Source of the DNA: Flavobacterium sp.
GTDB lineage: Bacteria > Bacteroidota > Bacteroidia > Flavobacteriales > Flavobacteriaceae
DNA length: 6,976 nucleotides
Direction: 5' to 3'
NCBI GenBank assembly: GCA_015478765.1
Contig: JADMKR010000273.1
Location: forward strand, 1 to 6,976
In this document: positions 1 to 5,663 of the stretch, one piece after another
Layout: the number at the start of each line of letters is the position of its first letter
Position numbering within the stretch: the stretch's first letter is position 1
Position numbers and translations under genes: made by a program
The notes under the pieces: model-generated
The model's database searches: none
Told to the model about the DNA's origin: nothing
What the model saw: only the letters and a program-made list of their open reading frames with translations

Positions 1-549
1 TTGGCCAGCCAGTTCAAAAAAGCAGGTTTAAAAGTCGTTCTTGGAGCCGGTGATACATTTCGCGCCGCGGCAATCGACCAACTTCAAATATGGGCCGATC
101 GCGTGGGCGTTCCAATCGTCAAACAGCAAATGGGCAGCGATCCGGCATCAGTCGCATTCGACACATTACAATCAGCAGTTACGCAGGGCGCCGATGTAGT
201 AATCATCGACACCGCCGGCCGCCTACACAACAAAGTAAACCTGATGAACGAGCTGACTAAAGTCAAACGTGTCATGCAAAAAGTCATCGACGATGCGCCA
301 CATGAAGTTCTTTTGGTATTAGACGGGTCAACCGGTCAAAACGCATTCGAACAGGCCAAACAATTCACCGCAGCAACCGAAGTCACCGCGCTGGCCGTGA
401 CAAAACTCGACGGAACCGCAAAAGGTGGCGTCGTCATCGGAATCTCAGATCAGTTCCAAATCCCGGTAAAATACATCGGAGTAGGGGAAGGCATTGACGA
501 TTTGCAGGTTTTTAATAAGTTTGAATTTGTGGATTCGTTTTTTAAGTAG
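1..549 (+). CDS. ftsY: Signal recognition particle receptor FtsY, C-terminal part (5' end outside window)
   Basis: FtsY is the membrane-associated SRP receptor GTPase. It pairs with Ffh to deliver ribosomes translating membrane proteins to the Sec translocon. The 182 visible codons cover the end of the NG GTPase domain. Numbering from the first base, GDTFRAAA lies at residues 17-24, the DTAGR G3 motif at 70-74, TKLDGTAKGG (nucleotide specificity, TKLD) at 134-143 and the closing GVGEGIDDLQVF at 160-171. These are hallmark SRP-GTPase motifs, and the GVGE..DDL ending is typical of FtsY. The P-loop and the variable N-terminal A domain are missing because the window starts inside the gene, so the first TTG is an internal leucine codon and not a start. 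The gene ends at TAG, 547-549. No hairpin terminator follows; a short heptamer repeat does. The assignment is nearly certain. Confidence 0.96.
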   Translation: MASQFKKAGLKVVLGAGDTFRAAAIDQLQIWADRVGVPIVKQQMGSDPASVAFDTLQSAVTQGADVVIIDTAGRLHNKVNLMNELTKVKRVMQKVIDDAPHEVLLVLDGSTGQNAFEQAKQFTAATEVTALAVTKLDGTAKGGVVIGISDQFQIPVKYIGVGEGIDDLQVFNKFEFVDSFFK

Positions 550-554
550 AGATT

Positions 555-588
555 AGTTTAAAGTTTGAAAAGTTTAAAGTTTAAAGTT
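555..588. repeat. Tandem AGTTTAA heptamer repeat
   Basis: Four heptamers (AGTTTAA, AGTTTGA, AGTTTAA, AGTTTAA) start at 555, 562, 571 and 578. Two extra A bases sit between the second and third copies, and a partial AGTT starts at 585. The array begins six bases after the ftsY stop codon. Similar TTTAAAG-type arrays are, as I recall, common between genes in Flavobacteriia. No function can be read from it and it is not a hairpin terminator. Confidence 0.7.
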
Positions 589-621
589 CCCTGGCGACTA
601 AATATGTATCTGAAATGATCG

Positions 622-692
622 CCCCGCGAACTAGCGAAGCAAATCTGACCCGAGCCCAAAGGGCGAACGGAGCAAATCTGAAATCTTAAATC
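622..692. repeat. Intergenic direct repeats (AGCAAATCTGA and AAATCT units)
   Basis: The 11-mer AGCAAATCTGA occurs at 638-648 and again at 671-681, 33 bases apart. Each copy is preceded at a short distance by GCGAAC. The second copy runs into further AAATC-type units up to 692. Between the copies is a small perfect palindrome, GCCC-AAA-GGGC (653-663), with no T-run after it, so it is not a rho-independent terminator. The stretch is more GC-rich than the rest of the spacer. Related AAATCT units reappear just downstream of the small membrane protein gene, in the same orientation. This is probably a dispersed intergenic repeat; mobility is not shown. Confidence 0.55.
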
Positions 693-700
693 CTATCCGT

Positions 701-886
701 ATGTTTTCAAAACTAAAATCCCTGAAACCACTTCCAACGTACATGATAGGAATTGGATTAGGATTTATAGCCGGTTTCTTTAGGGAAGATTATAAAGTAA
801 TTTATTACGGACTGCTGTCTCTTGCATTTGCGTCCGTCATCTGGGGAATTGTGAAATACTTCTCAGATTCATCCCAGCGCAGCTAA
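701..886 (+). CDS. Small hypothetical membrane protein, two predicted helices
   Basis: This 61-residue protein is not recognised as a named family. It has a basic N-terminus (residues 1-8, three Lys), a hydrophobic segment at about 13-27 rich in Gly, Ile and Phe, a short charged loop around FREDYK (27-32), a second hydrophobic segment at about 34-53, and a polar tail. This pattern suggests a helical-hairpin inner-membrane protein. The ATG at 701 is the first available start in frame and follows a weakly A-rich leader. Repeats of AAATCT type flank the gene on both sides. It lies 151 bases after ftsY on the same strand and converges on the serine hydrolase gene. Its composition (clean hydrophobic blocks, sensible charge distribution) supports a real gene. 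Its function is unknown. Confidence 0.65.
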   Translation: MFSKLKSLKPLPTYMIGIGLGFIAGFFREDYKVIYYGLLSLAFASVIWGIVKYFSDSSQRS

Positions 887-918
887 ATCTGAACTCTAAA
901 ATCTAAAATCTGCAATCT
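885..918. repeat. AAATCT-type repeat at the convergent gene junction
   Basis: AAATCT units recur here (AAATCTGA, AAAATCT, AAAATCT, then AATCT). The array overlaps the stop codon of the small membrane protein and reaches the stop codon of the opposing serine hydrolase gene. The units match those at 641-692 in sequence and orientation. No stable hairpin or T-run is present, so no classical terminator is visible between these two convergent genes. Confidence 0.55.
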
Positions 919-1990
919 ACTCAATCACCGCACTAATCTTCTCCCACAATACACTGTCAAAATCCGATAATGCAAAATTCGTCCCGTCGGCTGATTCGCC
1001 CATTCGTATTATCACAAGGTTTTTTGAAGGTACGACATAAATTTTTTGGTCGTCGCGCCCCAATGCAGCATACATGTCGGCGGGCGCTTCTGGAATGATG
1101 CTTCCCTGAAATACCAGCGGACTCTGAGGCAGCATATAACTTTGCTTGCCATTCAGCCACCATAAATATCCGTATGATTTATTCATCTGTTGCGATGTAT
1201 TGGTAGCCTGCTGCATGAATTCTGTGCTCACGATTTGCTCTGATTCCCATTTGCCATTGTTGAGCGCCAGCAACCCAAAACGTGCCATGCTCCGGGTATT
1301 GCTCCAGTAGATACTGAGATTATCAATGGGTATCCACGTCCCCGTCATGCCGATCTTGTTTTTTAGTTTTGCGGTAAAATAATCATTCCAGCTTTGACCG
1401 GTTGCTTCGGCCACAACATCCTGGAGCTTGACATACACATTGTGATACGCCCATTTAGTTCCCGCATCGGCATTGTATTCCAAACAATCAGGAGTCACGC
1501 AATCTCCGTGGCTGAAGTGATCGAGTCCTGATGACATGGTCAATAGATGTTTTACGGTAATGAGATTTTCTTTTTCCAATGGCGCGCTCGTCCATCCACT
1601 GCCCAGGAAATCTGAAACTTTATTATTGATTGAAAGTTGCCCTTCGTCGGCTGCTATGCCGATGACCGTCGCAGTTAATGTTTTTCCGGCGCTCGCCCAA
1701 TACCACGGGCTCGTGGCTGTATGGCCGTTGAAATACTGTTCGATAACGATGCGTCCGTTTTGTAGCACCATAAAACTTTTGGTGTTTTTTAGTTCCAGAT
1801 AGTCGAGTAGCGGCTGTATTTCCGATTCGTTCCAATTCAAATCAGTCGGCGATTTAGTTTCCCACGCATTGTTACTCAATGGCGGAAAATACATTTCTTC
1901 GGCCGGAACTGTCGGAATTGTCGGCGACTCATCAGAATTGCTGCAAGCCAGAATCAAAAGTGGCAAGGCCAGAAAAGAGATAATTCTCAT
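917..1990 (-). CDS. Serine hydrolase lipoprotein, beta-lactamase/DD-peptidase (class C-like) family
   Basis: This 357-residue protein belongs to the beta-lactamase-related family (Pfam PF00144), which includes class C beta-lactamases, DD-peptidases and esterases. The N-terminus is a lipoprotein signal with a lipobox ending ILAC, lipidated at Cys16. A Ser/Asp/Pro-rich linker follows. The nucleophile motif SxxK is S100-A-G-K103, inside WYWASAGKTLTA. The second catalytic motif is YxN at Y182-H-N184. HLLTMSSGLDH (148-158) is a family hallmark. The third motif, normally K/H-[S/T/x]-G, reads A-L-G at 309-311, so the usual basic residue is absent. Two cysteines sit close together at 164 and 169. The protein is probably periplasmic or surface-anchored. 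The substrate cannot be inferred, and true beta-lactam resistance is unlikely to be its role. The start ATG (1988-1990) directly precedes the signal peptide. Confidence 0.9.
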   Translation of the reverse strand: MRIISFLALPLLILACSNSDESPTIPTVPAEEMYFPPLSNNAWETKSPTDLNWNESEIQPLLDYLELKNTKSFMVLQNGRIVIEQYFNGHTATSPWYWASAGKTLTATVIGIAADEGQLSINNKVSDFLGSGWTSAPLEKENLITVKHLLTMSSGLDHFSHGDCVTPDCLEYNADAGTKWAYHNVYVKLQDVVAEATGQSWNDYFTAKLKNKIGMTGTWIPIDNLSIYWSNTRSMARFGLLALNNGKWESEQIVSTEFMQQATNTSQQMNKSYGYLWWLNGKQSYMLPQSPLVFQGSIIPEAPADMYAALGRDDQKIYVVPSKNLVIIRMGESADGTNFALSDFDSVLWEKISAVIE

Positions 1991-2004
1991 GTAATAAATT
2001 TTTA

Positions 2005-2012
2005 CGAATGTA
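2005..2012 (-). promoter_or_regulatory. Weak candidate -7 box for the serine hydrolase gene
   Basis: On the minus strand this reads TACATTCG, seven of eight positions matching the Bacteroidota -7 consensus TAnnTTTG. It lies 14 bases upstream of the ATG. No convincing -33 TTG element is seen at the expected distance, so the call is tentative. Confidence 0.25.
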
Positions 2013-2139
2013 GAAAATCTATCGGTAGATTAATTTTTGATTCGCAGGTTTAAAGGAGAGGGTTAAACATTAATTATATGTAGACACACCCTCGCGTTAC
2101 GACAGCCTTCCATTTTAACCGACTGTTAAATTAAGTTAA

Positions 2140-2161
2140 ATATACCTAATTGTAGGTATAT
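2140..2161. promoter_or_regulatory. Perfect 9-bp inverted repeat, operator-like
   Basis: ATATACCTA (2140-2148) and TAGGTATAT (2153-2161) are exact reverse complements separated by ATTG. The palindrome centre is about 35 bases upstream of the TATATTTG promoter box of the cysteine-rich lipoprotein gene. A dimeric transcription regulator could bind there. No T-run follows, so a terminator is unlikely. The regulator is not in this window. Function is inferred from symmetry and position only. Confidence 0.5.
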
Positions 2162-2181
2162 AACTTTATCGGGCTCCAATA

Positions 2182-2189
2182 TATATTTG
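2182..2189 (+). promoter_or_regulatory. Bacteroidota -7 promoter box (TATATTTG) for the cysteine-rich lipoprotein gene
   Basis: TATATTTG is an exact match to the Bacteroidota -7 consensus TAnnTTTG and lies 26 bases upstream of the ATG at 2216. A good -33 TTG at 17-23 bases spacing is missing, which would fit a promoter that depends on an activator or is only moderately strong. The inverted repeat at 2140-2161 lies where the -33 region and an upstream factor would sit. Confidence 0.5.
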
Positions 2190-2215
2190 ACAAACTAACC
2201 TTTAAACATTTTGTA

Positions 2216-2584
2216 ATGAAACGACTAACAATTTTATTGGCCTTGATTTGTGGGCTCACCTTTTACTCTTGTGAAGATATTTTTGAGGATTGGGAAACTG
2301 AGGAAGATGAGTACTATTATGACGACAATTCCGGTGGAGATGGTCCAGGTGATGGCTCAAATCCGGGTTCTAGTGGCGTCAATGGAAGTTACACCTTTAA
2401 TTACACATGCCCCGCCGGATCCTCAAATTCGATAACAATACCTGAAGGCACGGCAGCCTGTCAAGCCGCTTATGAATATTTCGCAAAAATGTACGGATGC
2501 AATGAGGCCGATTTTTTTAATGAAGCAAACTGCAGGATGTGTTATGATTGCGGTTTTGATAATTATTGTAGCGTATGTAATTAA
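2216..2584 (+). CDS. Small cysteine-rich lipoprotein, function unknown
   Basis: I do not recognise this 122-residue protein as a named family. Residues 1-19 form a lipoprotein signal peptide ending in FYSC, with Cys19 the lipidation site. The mature N-terminus is strongly acidic (residues 20-37, mostly Glu, Asp and Tyr), like the lipoprotein export signals that send Bacteroidota lipoproteins to the cell surface. A Gly/Ser/Asn/Asp linker follows (38-57). The C-terminal domain (58-122) holds eight cysteines at 65, 82, 95, 106, 109, 112, 118 and 121. The last five are spaced CX2CX2CX5CX2C. Eight is an even number, so four disulfides are possible; a metal site is an alternative. The gene has its own -7 box and an operator-like palindrome upstream. 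It is AT-rich and lies beside another lipoprotein gene, with no sign that the two interact. Confidence 0.8.
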   Translation: MKRLTILLALICGLTFYSCEDIFEDWETEEDEYYYDDNSGGDGPGDGSNPGSSGVNGSYTFNYTCPAGSSNSITIPEGTAACQAAYEYFAKMYGCNEADFFNEANCRMCYDCGFDNYCSVCN

Positions 2585-2627
2585 TGTATTCCCTTTCAGT
2601 ACGTTTCGATAAACGCGGGCATTTTAT

Positions 2628-2646
2628 CTTTAAATTCACTTTAAAG
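2628..2646. repeat. Short AT-rich inverted repeat upstream of the lipocalin-like gene
   Basis: CTTTAAA (2628-2634) and TTTAAAG (2640-2646) are exact reverse complements with a 5-base spacer. The repeat ends 35 bases before the ATG at 2682. It could be an operator or a chance palindrome in AT-rich DNA. No T-run follows it. Confidence 0.3.
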
Positions 2647-2681
2647 TAGTATGAGAAATTGCAAAGTATTACTTTTACAGT

Positions 2682-3119
2682 ATGCGAAAACTATTGCTGA
2701 TTTTATTTCCAATACTGTTACTTTCCTGTTCACAGTCGGTCAGCGAAGATGATTTACAAAAGATCAATGGCTACTGGGAAATCGAAAAAGTGGTTATGCC
2801 AAACGGTGATGAAAAAGATTTTTCAATCAATATGACATATGATTATTTTGAGATCAAAAACAATTCGGGTTTTCGCCGAAAAGGAACGCCGCGGTTTGAT
2901 GGAAAGTTCGAAGGAAATGATGTAGTCGAGCAGGTTGACATCCAATTTTCAGATGGAAAAGCATTCATTCACTATGAAACACCGTTTATGAAATGGAAAG
3001 AGGAGATTGTCTCGCTTTCCGAGGAAAAACTGGTTTTGATAAATACTGAAAACAAAGAGTATCACTACAAACGGGCAACTCCGATAAACTTATACGGCGA
3101 TGGCGAAGCGACTAAATAA
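2682..3119 (+). CDS. Lipocalin-like lipoprotein
   Basis: This 145-residue protein starts with a lipoprotein signal (MRKLLLILFPILLLSC), lipidated at Cys16. A Ser/Glu/Asp stretch follows, and then GYW at residues 30-32 in a context (GYWEIEKV) matching the first-strand GxW motif of lipocalin-like domains. The rest is rich in alternating polar and hydrophobic residues, as expected for a small beta-barrel, with no cysteine beyond the lipidated one. Such proteins are common in Flavobacteriia and are usually annotated as lipocalin family proteins; the ligand is unknown. The final 20 bases overlap the start of the DciA-like gene in another frame, suggesting one transcript and coupled translation. The start is well supported because it directly precedes the signal peptide. 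Confidence 0.8.
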   Translation: MRKLLLILFPILLLSCSQSVSEDDLQKINGYWEIEKVVMPNGDEKDFSINMTYDYFEIKNNSGFRRKGTPRFDGKFEGNDVVEQVDIQFSDGKAFIHYETPFMKWKEEIVSLSEEKLVLINTENKEYHYKRATPINLYGDGEATK

Positions 3120-3396
3120 TGAAAGTTCGGTGGGTGATGTATTGAAAGTTATCATCGAATCGAACAAACTGCAACCGGGCATCGACCAGATTTCGGTGAA
3201 GGAAGCCTGGCAGTCGTTAATGGGCAACGGCGTCAACAGCTACACGCAGAATGTACTTTTGAAAGGCAGTACATTATATGTCGAACTCACATCGTCGGTA
3301 CTTCGCGAGGAGCTTCATTACGGAAAAGATAAAATCATCAGGATGATCAACGACGAACTACGCCGCGACGTCGTCAAAGATGTTGTACTTCGATAA
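3100..3396 (+). CDS. DUF721 / DciA-like protein, probable replicative helicase loader
   Basis: This 98-residue protein fits the DUF721 family (PF05258), which includes DciA, the helicase operator that helps load DnaB in many bacteria lacking DnaC or DnaI. Visible family features are SVGDVLKVIIESNKL near the N-terminus (residues 10-24), a tryptophan in VKEAWQSLMG (33-42), and the segment GSTLYVELTSSVLREEL (56-72), which corresponds to the family's G-x-L-x-V-x-x-x-S-x-x-x-x-x-E-L pattern. The length is typical for a compact Bacteroidota member. The ATG at 3100 overlaps the upstream lipoprotein gene by 20 bases. It is followed within 16 bases by a strong hairpin terminator, so it is the last gene of its transcript. 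The helicase-loading role is inferred from the family and not visible in the sequence itself. Confidence 0.85.
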   Translation: MAKRLNNESSVGDVLKVIIESNKLQPGIDQISVKEAWQSLMGNGVNSYTQNVLLKGSTLYVELTSSVLREELHYGKDKIIRMINDELRRDVVKDVVLR

Positions 3397-3411
3397 CTAT
3401 TTAAAACAAAA

Positions 3412-3443
3412 ATCCCGACTCTTGTGAATCGGGATCTTTTTTT
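3412..3443. terminator. Bidirectional rho-independent terminator between the DciA-like gene and ndk
   Basis: The stem pairs 3412-3421 (ATCCCGACTC) with 3426-3435 (GAATCGGGAT): ten positions with one C/A mismatch and a TTGT loop. On the plus strand it is followed by C and seven T bases (3437-3443). On the minus strand it is followed by TTTTT-G-TTTT. It therefore fits a shared terminator for the two convergent genes. Confidence 0.88.
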
Positions 3444-3458
3444 ATAAAAATTTCAGGT

Positions 3459-3878
3459 CTAGAATTGCTCTCTTCCCGAAAAATGAAATGCGCTTTCGAT
3501 GGCAGCGTTCTCGTCGCTGTCTGAACCATGAACAGCATTTTCGCCAATTGAGGTTGCATATTTTTTACGGATAGTACCGTCAGCAGCATCAGCAGGATTT
3601 GTTGCTCCGATAAGTGTACGGAATTCCTCGATCGCATTTTCTTTTTCCAAGATAGCTGCAACGATTGGTCCTCGTGACATGAATTCAACCAATTCGCCAT
3701 AAAATGGACGAGCCGAGTGAACAGCATAAAAGGCCTGTGCATCTGCAACTGTAAGCTGCGTTAATTTTAAAGAAACGATCTTAAAGCCCGCTTCGGTAAT
3801 CATATTCAATATTCCTCCGATGTGGCCATTTTCAACCGCATCAGGTTTGATCATTGTAAAAGTTCTGTTCGTTGCCAT
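3459..3878 (-). CDS. ndk: Nucleoside diphosphate kinase
   Basis: Ndk transfers the gamma phosphate of ATP to nucleoside diphosphates through a phosphohistidine, balancing cytosolic NTP and dNTP pools. The 139-residue length is typical of bacterial Ndk. The active-site signature NAVHGSDS places the catalytic histidine at His117. Other conserved positions are Lys11 (in MIKPDAV), Tyr51, Arg87 and Thr93 (FRTLIGATNP), Arg104 (TIRKKYA) and Asn114. The common PGTIR segment reads DGTIR here, a mild variant. The ATG (3876-3878) follows an A-rich leader without a Shine-Dalgarno sequence. The gene lies 66 bases downstream of bshC on the same strand but has its own exact -7 promoter box in that gap, and it ends at a bidirectional terminator. 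It is therefore probably transcribed alone. Confidence 0.97.
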   Translation of the reverse strand: MATNRTFTMIKPDAVENGHIGGILNMITEAGFKIVSLKLTQLTVADAQAFYAVHSARPFYGELVEFMSRGPIVAAILEKENAIEEFRTLIGATNPADAADGTIRKKYATSIGENAVHGSDSDENAAIESAFHFSGREQF

Positions 3879-3899
3879 TTTTTATTTTTTAATTGGGTG

Positions 3900-3907
3900 C
3901 AAAAGTA
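3900..3907 (-). promoter_or_regulatory. Bacteroidota -7 promoter box (TACTTTTG) for ndk
   Basis: The minus strand reads TACTTTTG, an exact match to TAnnTTTG, 21 bases upstream of the ndk ATG. A TTTT that could serve as the -33 element lies 21 bases further upstream (3929-3932 on the plus strand, as AAAA). This gives a short leader of roughly 15 bases, which is A-rich near the start codon. Confidence 0.65.
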
Positions 3908-3944
3908 GTGTTTATTAACCAATTACTGAAAATATTTTTAACTC

Positions 3945-5528
3945 CTACAGCACCAAAATACTGAACTCATTTGAGAATGGATCCAGCTTTTTAATTAGCT
4001 CTTCAACAACTACTTCGCCGTATTCCAGATAAAACTCCGAAAAATTGGCGCGGCGTTCCTGCAGTGTTCCATTTGGAAAAAGTTCGTTTTGCAGATCGGT
4101 TAATCGCTGTAGCTCATCGGCGTGTTTTTTCTTTTGAGCTTTGAGCAGCCTCTTTTCTAGATTGTTGAGTCCGCTTATTTGCTTTTTTCGTTGCGCCAGT
4201 ACCGCACCTGTAAACGATTTGTCGGTTGCTGCTGCAATTTTCTCCAATTGGTCGAACTGCAATTCCAATGCAGCTCGTTGCTCCGATAAATCGATTGGGA
4301 ACTCCGATATTTTTCTCACAAACCGACTTTCTACATCGCTTTTCGACAAGAATACATCTTTCCATTCGACATTCAGCCGGTCTAGTTTTGCAGCTTGTTT
4401 TTGTGTGGCCAACATTACCGAGTTGCGAAGCATTACAATGGGGAAGGTAACCGACTCAGCTTCGAAGTACGATCTTAATTCAAACCAGTAGGCAACCTCT
4501 GCACCACCGCCGATATAGCATAGATTGGGCAGCAGTACTTCCTGGTAGAGGGGCCGCATGATCACGTTCGGGCTGAATTTCTGCGGATTTTCCTGCAGCT
4601 CATCGCGAATCTCGTTGGCTGTAAACTTTATGTCGGTATTGTTTACATAGAATGTGTCATCCTCGAATATAATCCGTTCGCGGAAGCTGTCTTCCATGTA
4701 AAACAGGTTTATCTCACGCGGATTCACCTGAACGGTCGGCATTTTTTCGATTGTTTTTGATACGCTATTAAAGGCGGTATTGCGAAAAAGATCCGATTCC
4801 ATATGTGGAATAAACACTTTCTTGAGCTTCGCATCGTCGGCATCGAGTATTATCAATCCGTATTTGCCAAAAAGTTTATTGGCGATGTAACGTGTCGCAT
4901 CGGTCAGATTTCGGTGATTCAAATATCCGTCGCTGAAAAGTTTTCTGAGATAATCGGCATTGTAGCTTATCCCTAATTGGTCACCAAACTGACTAAAGAC
5001 CATCTCCAAGCCATCGGTCGGCAATCGCCCGGCAGGTCCGGCTTTTTCCCGGTTCCAACTGTACTTTGTCTGCTTAAAATGAAAATGATTGATCTCATCA
5101 AAATCATGGTCTTCGGTGGCCATCCAAAAAACCGGGACAAACTTCCGGTCGGGATAGTGCGCATTTAAGTCACTGGCCAGATTCAAAGTTGATATGATTT
5201 TATACAAAAAGTAAAGCGGCCCTGTGAAAATATTTAATTGATGACCGGTAGTGACGGTAAATGTATTGTCGTTGAGCAATGAATCGATATTGGTCTTTGT
5301 CTTATCGGATGTTTCGAGCGCATTATACTGTCTGCGCAATACATCTACCAATAAATGCCGAAATGAATGATCGTAGGTTGCCTGTTTTTCGTCGGCTTGC
5401 GCTTTGAAATTCTGCACTTCGGGATACCGATTGTAAAATTCGGCCAGAGTTGGATCCTGATTTAAATAGTCTGTAATTAAAGGTGAAAAATATCCGGAAT
5501 CCTGGTACGTAATACGATCGGTGGGCAT
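3945..5528 (-). CDS. bshC: Putative cysteine ligase BshC (bacillithiol biosynthesis)
   Basis: BshC is assigned to the last step of bacillithiol synthesis, addition of cysteine to glucosaminyl-malate. From the chosen start the protein is 527 residues, close to the usual family length. Family landmarks are FTVTTGHQLNIFTGPLY (90-106), the VFWMATEDHDFDEINH block (133-148) and NVIMRPLYQEVLLPNLCYIGGGAEVAYW (321-348). A Gln/Glu/Lys-rich helical stretch at about 415-485 fits the coiled-coil domain, followed by a C-terminal ending typical of the family. The ATG at 5526-5528 is preferred because MPTDRITYQDSGYFSPL matches the usual N-terminus. An in-frame ATG at 5555 would add nine aromatic-rich residues (MYFYAKYQY) that look like translated leader. 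The bshA and bshB genes are not in the window; scattered bsh genes are normal in this group. Confidence 0.93.
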   Translation of the reverse strand: MPTDRITYQDSGYFSPLITDYLNQDPTLAEFYNRYPEVQNFKAQADEKQATYDHSFRHLLVDVLRRQYNALETSDKTKTNIDSLLNDNTFTVTTGHQLNIFTGPLYFLYKIISTLNLASDLNAHYPDRKFVPVFWMATEDHDFDEINHFHFKQTKYSWNREKAGPAGRLPTDGLEMVFSQFGDQLGISYNADYLRKLFSDGYLNHRNLTDATRYIANKLFGKYGLIILDADDAKLKKVFIPHMESDLFRNTAFNSVSKTIEKMPTVQVNPREINLFYMEDSFRERIIFEDDTFYVNNTDIKFTANEIRDELQENPQKFSPNVIMRPLYQEVLLPNLCYIGGGAEVAYWFELRSYFEAESVTFPIVMLRNSVMLATQKQAAKLDRLNVEWKDVFLSKSDVESRFVRKISEFPIDLSEQRAALELQFDQLEKIAAATDKSFTGAVLAQRKKQISGLNNLEKRLLKAQKKKHADELQRLTDLQNELFPNGTLQERRANFSEFYLEYGEVVVEELIKKLDPFSNEFSILVL

Positions 5529-5663
5529 ATATTGATATTTGGCGTAAAAATACAAAAAAAATAGGCAGCGTGGTCGTCGTGCGTATGCTCTTCCCTGTCT
5601 GGGCGAAAAGGACCGGCATTTTCGAAATCTTGAGTTTTTACACTATTTTTACAAAAAAAAAGA

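Noticed and set aside
653..663. GCCC-AAA-GGGC palindrome as an ftsY terminator
   Set aside because: The stem is 4 bp with a 3-base loop, has no T-run after it, and lies over 100 bases from the ftsY stop inside a repeat.
2602..2615. CGTTT-CGAT-AAACG hairpin after the cysteine-rich lipoprotein gene as a terminator
   Set aside because: The stem is only 5 bp and no T-run follows directly, so it is too weak to call.
2670..2677. TACTTTTA as a promoter box for the lipocalin-like gene
   Set aside because: It matches seven of eight consensus positions but ends only 4 bases before the ATG, leaving no room for a normal leader.
3401..3748. Minus-strand open frame of 115 codons overlapping ndk
   Set aside because: It is a shifted reading of ndk and runs through the terminator; ndk itself is complete with all active-site residues.
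3945..5555. Longer bshC start at 5555 adding nine residues
   Set aside because: The extension (MYFYAKYQY) is not like known BshC N-termini, while MPTDRITYQDSGYF at 5528 is.
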